From contig DBPS01000004.1 of assembly GCA_002304935.1 (NCBI GenBank), positions 1-45,467 on the forward strand: a stretch of 45,467 bases of DNA, read 5' to 3'. Positions 6,782 through 15,541 of the stretch are shown here, one piece after another (within the stretch, counting starts at the first letter, position 1; every line of letters starts with the position of its first letter). Under the pieces are notes generated by a model. It did not search any database and was not told the origin of the DNA. It saw only the letters and a program-made list of their open reading frames with translations. Origin of the DNA: Candidatus Humimicrobium oleiphilum. Its GTDB lineage: Bacteria; Actinomycetota; Humimicrobiia; Humimicrobiales; Humimicrobiaceae. Position numbers and translations under genes: made by a program.

Positions 6782-8424
6782 ATATTTTTCAGTCTCTCCT
6801 TTTCACTTAATATTTTTCCTGAATCATCAATTAAAACACATGCACCTTTTATAAAACCGGTCACAATTTTTCCTTTGGCCGCCGGTACTCCTTTAAGATG
6901 AGGGGCATCCAGAATGCCTTTTCTGATAGCTTTCCCTATTATCTCAGGTTCAGCAAGAGGATCCTCAAATTTTTTATCACAATCAAGTTTTTTTATATAG
7001 CTTAATATTTCACCTGCATCATTAATCAATGCTTTTTTTCTTGCGGTTATATTTCCATCAATTGACATCTCCGGAGAACCTTCAAGAATATTCTCTATCA
7101 CTCTTGAAACAATAAGGCAACTCTCGATAATATCATCCGGTTTTGCAGCATATTCCGATTCGCATGCAGCGACCACATGTACTATCTGTGGTTTTATCTG
7201 CATCTGCAGATAAGTGGAAGACGCAAGCTGTCCTTTGTTTTTAAATAAGTTGTTTGTCATGCTGAAAAGTCCTGTCCTTGTTTCACGAAAGGAATTAAAA
7301 GAATCATCATGTAGTGATTCAATAAGTTCGATTTTCGCTAGCATTTTTGCAAGGTCCATGCTGAAGTCAGTTTCAGGCGGAGTATTGAACATATACTGGG
7401 CAATATAATTTTCAACTCCCATTTTTTTCGCATTATAAGCAGCAAGATAAGCTGTAGCAACTGCAATTGAATCGGAAGCATATCTCAGGCTCCAGTGATG
7501 TGATTCATTTACTTCAACAGGGATCTTTCTTTCAGCATGCCATCTCATTACTTCCTGATTCTCTTTAATTGCATTTTCAAGTTTTCTCACGCTTCTGTTA
7601 TCCAGTTCGTTATACCAGCATAAAGGAACAGCACACCATGCATTTTCAATCGTTTCATGAAGCACCTGTGCAAATCTGATAATATCATTGGTACCGCTAT
7701 AACACCTCATGATAGGAAAATTACCAGTCTTTGCCGCTTTCCGGAGTTTTATCAAATCATCATTACTTCTTATCGGTACGCCGCCAGCTCCGTTAAGATT
7801 TTCTTTCATCTTTTCAGGATGAAAGAAAAATTCCTGGGTATTCTGATCAGGGCCAAGTGATACGACATCGAGAACTCCGCTTTCGGCGATTTGCTTTATT
7901 CCTTTTACTGTTTCATCAAAATCCGGTCGGCCGTAATGATGCCTTAATAAAGGAAAGGGTTCTTTATATTCTATTCTCTCTAATAAAAGCTGGGGGGGTA
8001 TATTTTCCTTGTAATTTTCAAATTTATGTCCTTTTAAAAAATCCGAGACTTCTTTCCGGCTTTCCCCTCCGGTAAAGATTTTGGAGAAATTCTTGCTTAT
8101 CCCTGCTTTATCAAGAGCATCTCTTACAGATTTTGTAGTACCCAGAACCAGAATTATTTTTTCATTATCTATCTTGTTTTTCAATTTTTTAAGAAGTTCT
8201 TTAAAAGCGATAATGGCACTTTCAGGTGATAACCTGTAACTGATTCCAAGAATGTCAGGAGCAAATTCATTTACTTTTAAAATGAGATTATCTATTTCAA
8301 GAGCAGAACCGGCAAAACCGATAGTAAATCCTTCATCCCTTGCAGTCTGTAAAAATTTCAGTATTCCTGCAACATGGACACATCCTGCAACTGATGCCCC
8401 AAGTATTCTTAAATCTTTCTTCAT
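6778..8424 (-). CDS. Cobalamin-binding mutase-like fusion protein (glutamate-mutase E-like barrel)
   Basis: The 548-residue protein begins with a Rossmann-like domain (about 1-135) that resembles a B12-binding domain: LGASVAGCVHVAG, then DILGISYRLSPE, then IILVLGTTKS. Its motif reads C15-x-H17-x-x-G20 where B12 enzymes have D-x-H-x-x-G, so the axial histidine is kept and the aspartate is replaced. From about 155 on there is a barrel-like region (LLRHHYGRPDF, GGVPIRSNDDL, WHAERKIPVEVNESHHWSLR) that recalls glutamate mutase subunit E. The C-terminus holds LDAPHLKGVPAAKGKI. Expected activity is an adenosylcobalamin-dependent carbon-skeleton or amino-group rearrangement, substrate unknown. It overlaps both neighbours by four bases. 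Family placement is by motif only; methyl transfer cannot be excluded. Confidence 0.7.
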   Translation of the reverse strand: MKKDLRILGASVAGCVHVAGILKFLQTARDEGFTIGFAGSALEIDNLILKVNEFAPDILGISYRLSPESAIIAFKELLKKLKNKIDNEKIILVLGTTKSVRDALDKAGISKNFSKIFTGGESRKEVSDFLKGHKFENYKENIPPQLLLERIEYKEPFPLLRHHYGRPDFDETVKGIKQIAESGVLDVVSLGPDQNTQEFFFHPEKMKENLNGAGGVPIRSNDDLIKLRKAAKTGNFPIMRCYSGTNDIIRFAQVLHETIENAWCAVPLCWYNELDNRSVRKLENAIKENQEVMRWHAERKIPVEVNESHHWSLRYASDSIAVATAYLAAYNAKKMGVENYIAQYMFNTPPETDFSMDLAKMLAKIELIESLHDDSFNSFRETRTGLFSMTNNLFKNKGQLASSTYLQMQIKPQIVHVVAACESEYAAKPDDIIESCLIVSRVIENILEGSPEMSIDGNITARKKALINDAGEILSYIKKLDCDKKFEDPLAEPEIIGKAIRKGILDAPHLKGVPAAKGKIVTGFIKGACVLIDDSGKILSEKERLKNI

Positions 8425-9521
8425 TTTTTTAATTCCCCTTCAATAAAAATATTTCTTATCTGCTCAAGACCCAGGTTTTCAAGTCCAAGCCTTTTAAGAT
8501 TTCTTCCGGATTGCCTGAAATCCACTTTAAAAATAATGTTTGCCATATCTATCAGGGAATCTGTAGCTTTTGTTTTAACTCCGAATATTTTCCCAAACTC
8601 TGAAATAGGTACAAGACTCATGGGAACGTCTTCAGTAATATATCTGTTATTGATGGTTTTTGGTGCATCTATTCCTGCATATCCCGGATTATTGTGAATT
8701 GCGTCAAACAGATTATCTTCAAATATATTATATGCCATTGATAGCCAGTCAAGGGCTGTCATGACATTTTTACATTTTAATGCATGAGCGACTCCTACTC
8801 TTTCCCTGTCAACTGCTTCAAGTATTTTAGCTACTGACTGAGTTACTCCTTCAATATAAAACTGGAAATTCCCATAAGTCGCTTCTATGCGGCTGGCATT
8901 CAGTATTGTTATTGCCGGATGAAAAACCGCTCCTATATTATTAAAGCTTGTTTCGATTACACTTGTTGCTGATATAAATTCAGGGAAGGCTTCATTAATA
9001 AGATCTATTACTGCATCGGTTTTTATTGCAGGTATTGCTCCGACAGGAATTGCCTGTTTTATCCTGAATATTTTAACCGAAGCAGGTCCCATACCCCTGC
9101 TTGCATAAATAAAAGTCTGAGCCTCTGCAATAGTTACTTTATTGTAATTACCTCTCTCTTTAAGGATATTCAGGAATTCAAGTGCGCCTGCAGTCCTTCC
9201 TGGATTAAGTATTACTGTCTGTCCATCCTTTAGATAAGGAGCACACCTTTCCGCGATTGCTCCGTGTGCAAAAGCAGGGACTACAACCATTATTACATCT
9301 GTGTCTTTAATAACCTCCTCGATATTATCAGAGACATACTCCAATCGTCCGAATCCATTGACTTCCCCCTCGATTTCTATTCCATGCATTTTTACAATGG
9401 GTTCTATTTTTGAATAAGTCCTGTTATACAACTTGACAGGAAACCCTTTTATTGCCAGATGGGCAGCCATCGCTTTGCCGCCATGACCCGCCCCCACAAC
9501 TGCAAATTTTATTTTTTCCAT
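8421..9521 (-). CDS. NAD/NADP octopine/nopaline (opine) dehydrogenase family protein
   Basis: The 366-residue protein opens with a Rossmann motif, AVVGAGHGGKAMAAHLA (GAGHGG at 10-15), as in opine and ketopantoate reductase-type dehydrogenases. A second domain contains NNIGAVFHPAITILNASRIE, where His201 is in the position expected of the catalytic histidine of octopine-type dehydrogenases. Members reversibly condense an amino acid with an oxo acid, or oxidise the resulting opine, using NAD(P)H. A ribosome binding site AAGGAAA lies five bases before ATG. It is the first gene of a three-gene overlapping operon with a B12-binding mutase-like protein and a UPF0316 protein. Together they suggest catabolism of an unusual amino acid or opine. 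The substrate is not predictable. Confidence 0.85.
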   Translation of the reverse strand: MEKIKFAVVGAGHGGKAMAAHLAIKGFPVKLYNRTYSKIEPIVKMHGIEIEGEVNGFGRLEYVSDNIEEVIKDTDVIMVVVPAFAHGAIAERCAPYLKDGQTVILNPGRTAGALEFLNILKERGNYNKVTIAEAQTFIYASRGMGPASVKIFRIKQAIPVGAIPAIKTDAVIDLINEAFPEFISATSVIETSFNNIGAVFHPAITILNASRIEATYGNFQFYIEGVTQSVAKILEAVDRERVGVAHALKCKNVMTALDWLSMAYNIFEDNLFDAIHNNPGYAGIDAPKTINNRYITEDVPMSLVPISEFGKIFGVKTKATDSLIDMANIIFKVDFRQSGRNLKRLGLENLGLEQIRNIFIEGELKK

Positions 9522-9905
9522 ATTATTTCCTTAAATCTCTGAGTTTATAATTTTATTTGTTTTAAAATAATTTTAATCTTAACAGCTTCAGCTTAATCAG
9601 GTATATACGTTCTCAAAAACAGCTTAATCTTATGAGGTTTGTTTTTATGATAGCATATTATGTTTTAATTTATTAAGTAATTTTATTTCTGTCTTCCTAC
9701 TGCTTGTAAACCAAAAAATAATCATAAGTTTTTTTACTTATAATTTTATTAATAACCTTATATAATATTTTTTAATCCAAACGGATTTTATTAGTTGTTT
9801 GTCTGAGAATATTTTCTAAATTTATTTTTTATTCCTTTTTCATGGATAACGCCGTTTTATGAAACATCATTTTTGTAAAACAAATAAAATGATTAGGGTG
9901 ATTTT
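9522..9905. other. Divergent intergenic region (384 bases)
   Basis: This gap separates the leftward opine-dehydrogenase operon from the rightward response-regulator pair, so it must contain promoters for both. It is AT-rich. A short sequence ACAGCTTAATC recurs (once complete, once as CAGCTTAATC) near 9590-9630, about 60-110 bases upstream of the opine-dehydrogenase start. No RNA gene, riboswitch or convincing palindrome was recognised. Confidence 0.5.
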
Positions 9906-10049
9906 ATGAAAAATACTTTCAAACAGGTTGAAATCCTTCTTGCAGAAGATAGTACAAATAATGCAGAACTTACCATAAGAACACTAAAAAAACATCATCT
10001 GGCAAATGACCTGTGGTTTATCCCTGCAAATAAATCTGGAGCAAATTGA
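9906..10049 (+). pseudogene. Truncated response-regulator receiver domain (47 codons), coupled to the HD-GYP gene
   Basis: An open frame with ATG at 9906, and an AGGGTG-type ribosome binding site before it, encodes 47 residues. The first 35, VEILLAEDSTNNAELTIRTL then KKHHLANDL, match the start of single-domain CheY-like receivers (first strand, acidic pair, first helix). After that the protein diverges and stops, so the phosphorylated Asp and the rest of the receiver are missing. The TGA overlaps the TTG start of the REC-HD-GYP gene (TTGA). It looks like the remnant of a receiver gene whose 3' part was deleted, or a leader that now sets translation of the next gene. An independent function is doubtful. 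Confidence 0.65.
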
Positions 10050-11092
10050 GAGACAAGTTAAAAATAATTTTAATTGAAGACAATAAGTATGATGCTGAGC
10101 TGATATCAAAAGAAATAAAAAAAATCAGTAAAAAAACTGAGATTAAAATAACTTGTAATTTTGCTGAATTCCAGATAATTTTTACTGACTTTTCCCCTGA
10201 CCTTGTACTTTCTGACTATACAATGTCAGGATTTACAGGAATTGATGTAATTAAATTTGTAAAAAAGATATCAAAAAATACTCCCGTAATAATAATTACC
10301 GGTTCAATAAACGAAGAGACTGCTGCGTTCTGTATAAAAACAGGGGCAGACGACTACATATTAAAGGATCATATAATACATCTTGGTCCTTCAATAAAGC
10401 AATCGATAAAAAACAAGAAAATAAATCTTGCAAAAATCAAAATCGAGGAAGATCTGAGAAAATCAGAAAAGAATCTTCAGCAAACAGTCGGGGAACTGGA
10501 AAAGACTCTTGAAGAAATAATAGTTACAATCGCAAGAATAGTGGAAATGAAGGATCCTTATGTAGCCGGTCACCAGCAGAGAGTATCAGAACTTGCGGCA
10601 GAAATAGCTTCCGTGCTTAAAATACCAGACAAACAGATCTATTATATAAAGCTTGCCAGTCTTGTGCATGACGTAGGCAAGATAAATATTCCCTCTTCCA
10701 TTCTGAATAAACCTGGAAAACTTACGGACATAGAATTCGAATTAATAAAAACTCATTCCCAGCTTGGATATGAGATAATGAAAAAAGTCCACTTCCCATG
10801 GCCTATTGCAAAAATCATACTTCAGCATCATGAAAGAGTAAACGGTTCCGGATATCCCTCTGGGCTGAAAGATAATGATATTCTTCCTGAATCCAAAATA
10901 TGTGCAGTTGCAGATGTTGTAGAAGCAATGGCATCTTACAGACCTTACAGACCTGCAATAGGAATAGTGAAAGCGCTTGATGAGATAAGCTCAAAAGCCG
11001 GCATACTTTATGATAAAGAGGTAGCTGACGCCTGTGTTTACCTGTTTAATAATAAAAAATATAAACTGGCAGAAATCCGGGAAAATACATAG
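10046..11092 (+). CDS. Response regulator with receiver and HD-GYP output domain (probable c-di-GMP phosphodiesterase)
   Basis: The 348-residue protein has a receiver domain (about 4-125) with acidic residues E11/D12, phospho-acceptor Asp57 in LVLSDYTM, Thr85 and Lys107. A short coiled-coil linker (about 132-160) precedes an HD-GYP domain. HD-GYP landmarks are all present: His208-Asp209 in HDVGK, HHE at 261-263, and GSGYP with the GYP triad at 269-271. Such proteins degrade cyclic di-GMP in response to phosphorylation by a histidine kinase. No kinase is adjacent. The start is TTG at 10046, overlapping the stop of the truncated receiver gene, so translation is probably coupled. Target processes may include the pilus encoded in this window, but that is inference. 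Confidence 0.92.
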   Translation: MRDKLKIILIEDNKYDAELISKEIKKISKKTEIKITCNFAEFQIIFTDFSPDLVLSDYTMSGFTGIDVIKFVKKISKNTPVIIITGSINEETAAFCIKTGADDYILKDHIIHLGPSIKQSIKNKKINLAKIKIEEDLRKSEKNLQQTVGELEKTLEEIIVTIARIVEMKDPYVAGHQQRVSELAAEIASVLKIPDKQIYYIKLASLVHDVGKINIPSSILNKPGKLTDIEFELIKTHSQLGYEIMKKVHFPWPIAKIILQHHERVNGSGYPSGLKDNDILPESKICAVADVVEAMASYRPYRPAIGIVKALDEISSKAGILYDKEVADACVYLFNNKKYKLAEIRENT

Positions 11093-11101
11093 ATTTATCA
11101 G

Positions 11102-13201
11102 TTATTCTGTCAGCACCCATTTTTCAGCATATAAATCAATTATATCTTTTTCTTTTAAGAATCTTGTAAGTTCTGAAAAAGAAGAATAGGAAACTTCAAA
11201 ATAATTTCCGCCTCTTCTGCTGTTATTGGGTTTTATTAAATAAAGATTTTCTTTTGCTCTTGTAAGAGCAACATACAAAAGCCTTCTCTCTTCTTCCAAC
11301 TCTTCGTGACTGCCCATAGACATTGTACTTGGCATATAACCGTCAACCAGATAAATAACAAAAACAGTATGCCATTCAAGCCCTTTTGCAGAATGTATCG
11401 TTGAAAGAGTCAGATTGTCTTCATCTTCATTTTCAGGTGAAGCTCCTATCTGTGATTCTTTTACAGGCTCGATTGTAAAATCAGAAAGAAAGTCACCAAG
11501 CCTCTTATATCTTTGTGAAATATAAAAAAGGGATTCGATATCCTTTTCCCTTTTATTGTAATCATCATATCTGTCTTTAAAGATGGGATTATAGTAATCA
11601 GAAATTATCTTAAGCCGGTCATAAGGCAATAAATTTTTTTGCTGCAGGGCATTCAGCATCTTATATAATTTATAAAGCCCGATGCAGTACTTTTTTTTAT
11701 ATACTATTCTGCCCTTTGCAGGTACATTTTGTTTTTCATTGATATCAATATAATTATTTTCAGAAAAATAATTATATAAATCATTTTTCCCCATGTTCGT
11801 ATTTTCACAGACAATTTCCTTAAGAAAATCAAAATTTCCTGTATCTGCAGGTATTCTGCTGATTATATCAGATGCAGTCTTCTCTCCTATCCCCTCCAGA
11901 AGCTGCAGTACCCTGAACCAGCTTATTGAATCTGAAGAATTATAATTTATCTTAAGATAGGCAATCAGATCTTTGACATGAGAAGCTTCAGCAAATTTGA
12001 CACCTCCATATTTTATAAAAGGTATATCAGCTGCACCAAGTTCGATTTCAAGGTCATCTGAATGCCATGCATTTCTGAATAAAACTGCCATATCTTTTAA
12101 TTCAATCCCTTCTTCCCTTAATTCAAGAACCCTCTGTACTATAAATTTTGATTGTATATTAGGGCTCTGGGTTTCAATATACGCAGGTTTATTTATGCTT
12201 TCTTTTTTAGTAAATAATTTTTTTGAAAATTTTTCTTTTGAATTTTCAATTATTGTATTTGTCAGATCAAGAATAGGCTGGGTACTTCTGTAATTCTGCT
12301 CAAGAGTAATTATCTTACAGTCGGAAAAGACTTTTGGAAAATCCATGATGTTCCTGAAGTTTGCACCACGGAATGAATAAATACTCTGTGAGTCATCGCC
12401 GACAACCATTATATTTTTATGGCAGTCAGACAGCAGGTAAGCAATATTTGCCTGTATCTTGTTTGTGTCCTGAAATTCATCAACCATAATATATCTGTAA
12501 TAAGAAGATATTTTTTTTCTTATCTCATCATTGTCCCTGAGAAGCTTCTCTGTATATAGCAGCAAATCATCATAATCCATTATCTGCTTCTCTTTTTTAT
12601 AAGACTGATATTCTAACTGAATCAGTTTTATTTCCTCAGCCCACTGTGAAAAATGCGGATAATCCGTATTTAAAATTTCATTTATATCAGTATTTTTATT
12701 GATCGATTTACTTATGACGCCGGCAATTGTTGATTTTAAGGGAAATCTTTTGTCAGTTTTATTATAGCCAAGCCTGGATCTTATTATTCCTACCGCACTT
12801 TCCGAATCACTGTCATCAAGTATTGTGAAATTTTCCTGAAAACCAGCAAATTTTGAATATTTTCTTAAAAGCATATTTGAAAAAGAATGAAAAGTCCCTC
12901 CTGCTACTTTTCCACATCTGTCATCAAGCAGCACACTTGCTCTTTTTAGCATATTTTCTGCTGCCTTTCTGGTAAAAGTAAGTAAAAGTATATTTTCGGG
13001 TTTTATATTCTCTTCAACAAGCCTGGCAACTCTGTAAATAAGGGTTTTGGTTTTTCCGGTACCGGCACCAGCTATGACAAGAACCGGTCCTTCAGTAAAT
13101 TCTACAGCTTCCAATTGCCTGGGATTAAGCTCTTTGGCATAATCAATCAGGTAATTATCTTTTTTTAATGTTTTAAAACCTTTAAGTTTATATTCTCTCA
13201 T
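11102..13201 (-). CDS. UvrD/PcrA-like superfamily 1A DNA helicase
   Basis: The 699-residue protein shows the ordered SF1A motifs: Q-motif LNPRQLEAVEF, Walker A AGAGTGKT (44-51), motif II DEFQDTN, motif III VGDDSQSIYSFRGA, motif IV LEQNYRSTQPIL, motif V LSTIHSAKGLEWHTVF and motif VI RRLLYVALTRAKENLYL. It should unwind DNA 3' to 5' during repair or replication restart. Length is close to PcrA/UvrD. Its 3' end lies nine bases from the convergent HD-GYP gene with no clear terminator between them. Upstream, the PfkB gene ends 29 bases away in the same direction, so they may share a transcript. Whether it is the main UvrD/PcrA or a paralogue cannot be decided here. Confidence 0.95.
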   Translation of the reverse strand: MREYKLKGFKTLKKDNYLIDYAKELNPRQLEAVEFTEGPVLVIAGAGTGKTKTLIYRVARLVEENIKPENILLLTFTRKAAENMLKRASVLLDDRCGKVAGGTFHSFSNMLLRKYSKFAGFQENFTILDDSDSESAVGIIRSRLGYNKTDKRFPLKSTIAGVISKSINKNTDINEILNTDYPHFSQWAEEIKLIQLEYQSYKKEKQIMDYDDLLLYTEKLLRDNDEIRKKISSYYRYIMVDEFQDTNKIQANIAYLLSDCHKNIMVVGDDSQSIYSFRGANFRNIMDFPKVFSDCKIITLEQNYRSTQPILDLTNTIIENSKEKFSKKLFTKKESINKPAYIETQSPNIQSKFIVQRVLELREEGIELKDMAVLFRNAWHSDDLEIELGAADIPFIKYGGVKFAEASHVKDLIAYLKINYNSSDSISWFRVLQLLEGIGEKTASDIISRIPADTGNFDFLKEIVCENTNMGKNDLYNYFSENNYIDINEKQNVPAKGRIVYKKKYCIGLYKLYKMLNALQQKNLLPYDRLKIISDYYNPIFKDRYDDYNKREKDIESLFYISQRYKRLGDFLSDFTIEPVKESQIGASPENEDEDNLTLSTIHSAKGLEWHTVFVIYLVDGYMPSTMSMGSHEELEEERRLLYVALTRAKENLYLIKPNNSRRGGNYFEVSYSSFSELTRFLKEKDIIDLYAEKWVLTE

Positions 13202-13230
13202 TCAAGGGCAAAAAAATTTATATATTTCAT

Positions 13231-14226
13231 TTATATTTTTGCAATAATTTTAAAAATATCTTCACTATCCTTACGGAGTCTGGCACCATACTGTCCGATG
13301 ACTTTGGAAGCCAGCTCTGCCCCCATTAATCCACAGACATCCAGATCCCTGCCGGAAAGATAGCCATGTAAAAATCCCGCTGCATACATATCGCCCGCTC
13401 CTGTGGTATCGACAAGCTTTAATGGTTTACGGGCTTTTACTTTTACTATTTCTTTTTGCCTGACAATCACAGACCCTCTTTCAGCACAAGTGATTGCAAA
13501 TACATTTTTATATTCCCTGCATCGCAATATTGCTTTTTTCAAATCAGGAGTTTTAAAAATAGAAATTATCTCACTTTCATTGGCAAAAACTATATCTGTT
13601 CCATTGTCAATAAGATTTAGAAATTCTTCTCTGTGTCTTTCCACACAAAAACTATCAGATAATGATAAAGACACCTGGCATCCGGATTCTTTTGCAATTT
13701 TTATTGACTTGATAATAGCTTCTTTTGCTATCTTTCTGTCCCATAAGTATCCTTCTATATACAGCATTCTTGAACTTTCAATGATATCCTGGTCTATGTC
13801 TTTTTCTTCCAGGTTACCTGAAGCACCGAGCGACGTACACATTGTCCTCTGGGCATCGGGAGTGACCAGGATTATGCATTTTGCTGTAGGTAGCTCATCG
13901 GAATATTTGCCGGTTCTGCACTGCACTCCGTATAATGAAAGACTTTTATTAAAAGTGCTTCCAAGGACATCATCCTTAACCTTACCAATAAAAGCAACCC
14001 TGTTTTTAAGATAGGCAAGCCCGGCTATTGTATTCGCTGCAGAACCTCCTGACACCTCTTCTTTACTATCTATTCTGGAATATAGTTTTTCTGCCGATAT
14101 TTCATCAACAAGAGTCATTGATCCTTTGACAAGGTCAAAATCTTCAAGAAAAGAATCTTCGACGCTTGCAAGCACATCTACTATTGCATTCCCTATTCCT
14201 GTTACATCGATTATTTTCTTTTTCAT
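13231..14226 (-). CDS. PfkB-family carbohydrate/nucleoside kinase (adenosine-kinase-like)
   Basis: The 331-residue protein is a ribokinase-fold kinase. It has the N-terminal PfkB motif VSGGSAANTIAGLAYL (from about 59) and the C-terminal DTTGAGDMYAAGF with catalytic Asp279. The opening GIGNAIVDVLASVEDSFLED and the segments KGSMTLVD and VTPDAQRTM strongly recall the PfkB subgroup usually labelled adenosine kinase. It would phosphorylate a sugar or nucleoside hydroxyl with ATP in the cytoplasm. It is divergent from the LacI-family gene across a 265-base gap. The LacI operator may also influence it, so a carbohydrate or ribonucleoside is plausible. The exact substrate is uncertain. Confidence 0.88.
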   Translation of the reverse strand: MKKKIIDVTGIGNAIVDVLASVEDSFLEDFDLVKGSMTLVDEISAEKLYSRIDSKEEVSGGSAANTIAGLAYLKNRVAFIGKVKDDVLGSTFNKSLSLYGVQCRTGKYSDELPTAKCIILVTPDAQRTMCTSLGASGNLEEKDIDQDIIESSRMLYIEGYLWDRKIAKEAIIKSIKIAKESGCQVSLSLSDSFCVERHREEFLNLIDNGTDIVFANESEIISIFKTPDLKKAILRCREYKNVFAITCAERGSVIVRQKEIVKVKARKPLKLVDTTGAGDMYAAGFLHGYLSGRDLDVCGLMGAELASKVIGQYGARLRKDSEDIFKIIAKI

Positions 14227-14363
14227 CTTAAAATCATTATCCCGATTTCTTATTTTCTATATTAGTTTACAATCAATTTTAAATAATTTTGTTTTTTATT
14301 AAAACCAGATTAAACATTATAACCGAAATCATTAATTATTAAGAATTAAAATTAATCAAACAG

Positions 14364-14397
14364 TTGACAGCTTTCAGAAAATAATTAAAATTATAAT
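14364..14397 (+). promoter_or_regulatory. Candidate promoter of the LacI-family regulator
   Basis: A perfect -35 hexamer TTGACA (14364-14369) and a perfect -10 TATAAT (14392-14397) are present, but the 22-base spacing is longer than the usual 16-18. The -10 is supported by its position immediately before the palindromic operator. The -35 pairing is doubtful. Confidence 0.4.
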
Positions 14398-14400
14398 ACC

Positions 14401-14412
14401 TGAAACGTTTCA
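14401..14412. promoter_or_regulatory. LacI/CcpA-type operator
   Basis: TGAAACGTTTCA is a perfect 12-base palindrome with a central CG step, the classic form of LacI-family operators. It lies four bases downstream of a TATAAT box and about 80 bases before the LacI-family gene, overlapping the expected transcription start. It is likely bound by that regulator for autorepression. Confidence 0.75.
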
Positions 14413-14491
14413 AAGATATTTGAATTATTATAGTAGCCGAAGTTTTCCAAAAAATTAATATTAATTACAATAAACTATTTTATTAAAAAAA

Positions 14492-15502
14492 ATGGTAACA
14501 ATAAAAGACATAGCCAGAAAATCCGGAGTCTCCGTCGGTACTGTTTCAAATGTAATAAATAACCTTGAAAGTGTAAAAATCAAAAATAAAGAAAAAGTAC
14601 TGGAAGTGATTAATTCTCTTGGCTACAGACCTAACAAAATAGCGGCAAGTCTTTCAAAGAAAAAAACAATGAATGTGGGTCTTATAGTTCCTGATGTGTC
14701 CAGCCCTTTTTATTCAGATCTAATAAAAGGTATCTCTGATGCTCTTGAAATAAATGGTTATAATATCTTTTTGTGCGAATCAAATAATAATATACAAAAA
14801 GAAGAAAAGATAATAAGGGATCTTTTATCAATGTGGATAGATGGAATTATACTTATCCCTGTTTATTCCAAAAAACGAAATCTGCATTTTTTGGAAAATA
14901 TTGAAATACCTGTCGTTCTTGTCAATAGAGAAATCGAAGGGATAAAAAAAGATATTGTTATTTTTGATAATTTTGGAGGTGCCTTTGAAGCAACTCAGTT
15001 TTTAATTAAAAATAATCATAAAAAAATCCCCATACTCGGCGGACCTGAATTATCCAAATCCTTTGAAGAAAGATTCCAGGGCTGGAAGGAAGCAATGGAA
15101 GAAAATAATCTCTATAAAGATAATCTTATCTTCAGGGGAGATTTTTCTGTAGAAGCAGGACATAAAATGATGCTTGAGGCTTTAAACAAAGCAGATGGTA
15201 TAGATGCGGTCTTTGCTTCAAGCGATCTTATAGCCCTGGGGGCTTTAAGTGCAATTGATGAATATAACCTGAAAGTTCCGGACGACATTTCAGTAATGGG
15301 TTTTGGAGACATATATTTAAGTAAATTTCTAAAACCTTCTCTTACTACAATAAGAAGGCCTTTTTATAATATAGGGAAAACAGCTGTATCATTGCTTCTT
15401 GACAGAATATCAGGCAATACCCAGAAAAAAATTACCAAGTTTATAATTAAAGGTAAACTTGAAATAAGGGATTCCGTTAAAATACCGGACCAGCCGGAGT
15501 AA
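14492..15502 (+). CDS. LacI-family transcriptional regulator
   Basis: The 336-residue protein begins with a textbook LacI helix-turn-helix, VTIKDIARKSGVSVGTVSNV, followed by the hinge-helix sequence RPNKIAASLSKKK. The rest is a periplasmic-binding-protein-like effector domain starting NVGLIVPDVSSPFYSDLIKG and including DAVFASSDLIALGALSAI near the interdomain crossover. It should bind an operator as a dimer and sense a sugar or nucleoside. A perfect palindromic operator lies upstream. No strong ribosome binding site precedes ATG. Target genes other than itself are unclear: the divergent PfkB kinase shares the intergenic region, and a rhodanese gene follows 39 bases downstream. Confidence 0.95.
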   Translation: MVTIKDIARKSGVSVGTVSNVINNLESVKIKNKEKVLEVINSLGYRPNKIAASLSKKKTMNVGLIVPDVSSPFYSDLIKGISDALEINGYNIFLCESNNNIQKEEKIIRDLLSMWIDGIILIPVYSKKRNLHFLENIEIPVVLVNREIEGIKKDIVIFDNFGGAFEATQFLIKNNHKKIPILGGPELSKSFEERFQGWKEAMEENNLYKDNLIFRGDFSVEAGHKMMLEALNKADGIDAVFASSDLIALGALSAIDEYNLKVPDDISVMGFGDIYLSKFLKPSLTTIRRPFYNIGKTAVSLLLDRISGNTQKKITKFIIKGKLEIRDSVKIPDQPE

Positions 15503-15541
15503 AAGTCATTCACTTAGCTATTAAATACAAAAGGAGAATCA

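Noticed and set aside
9841..9905. Cyclic di-GMP riboswitch before the response-regulator pair
   Set aside because: None of the conserved riboswitch core sequence is present; only a short weak hairpin is seen.
11997..12293. Plus-strand open frame opposite the helicase gene
   Set aside because: It is antisense to conserved helicase codons and has no recognisable family or ribosome binding site.
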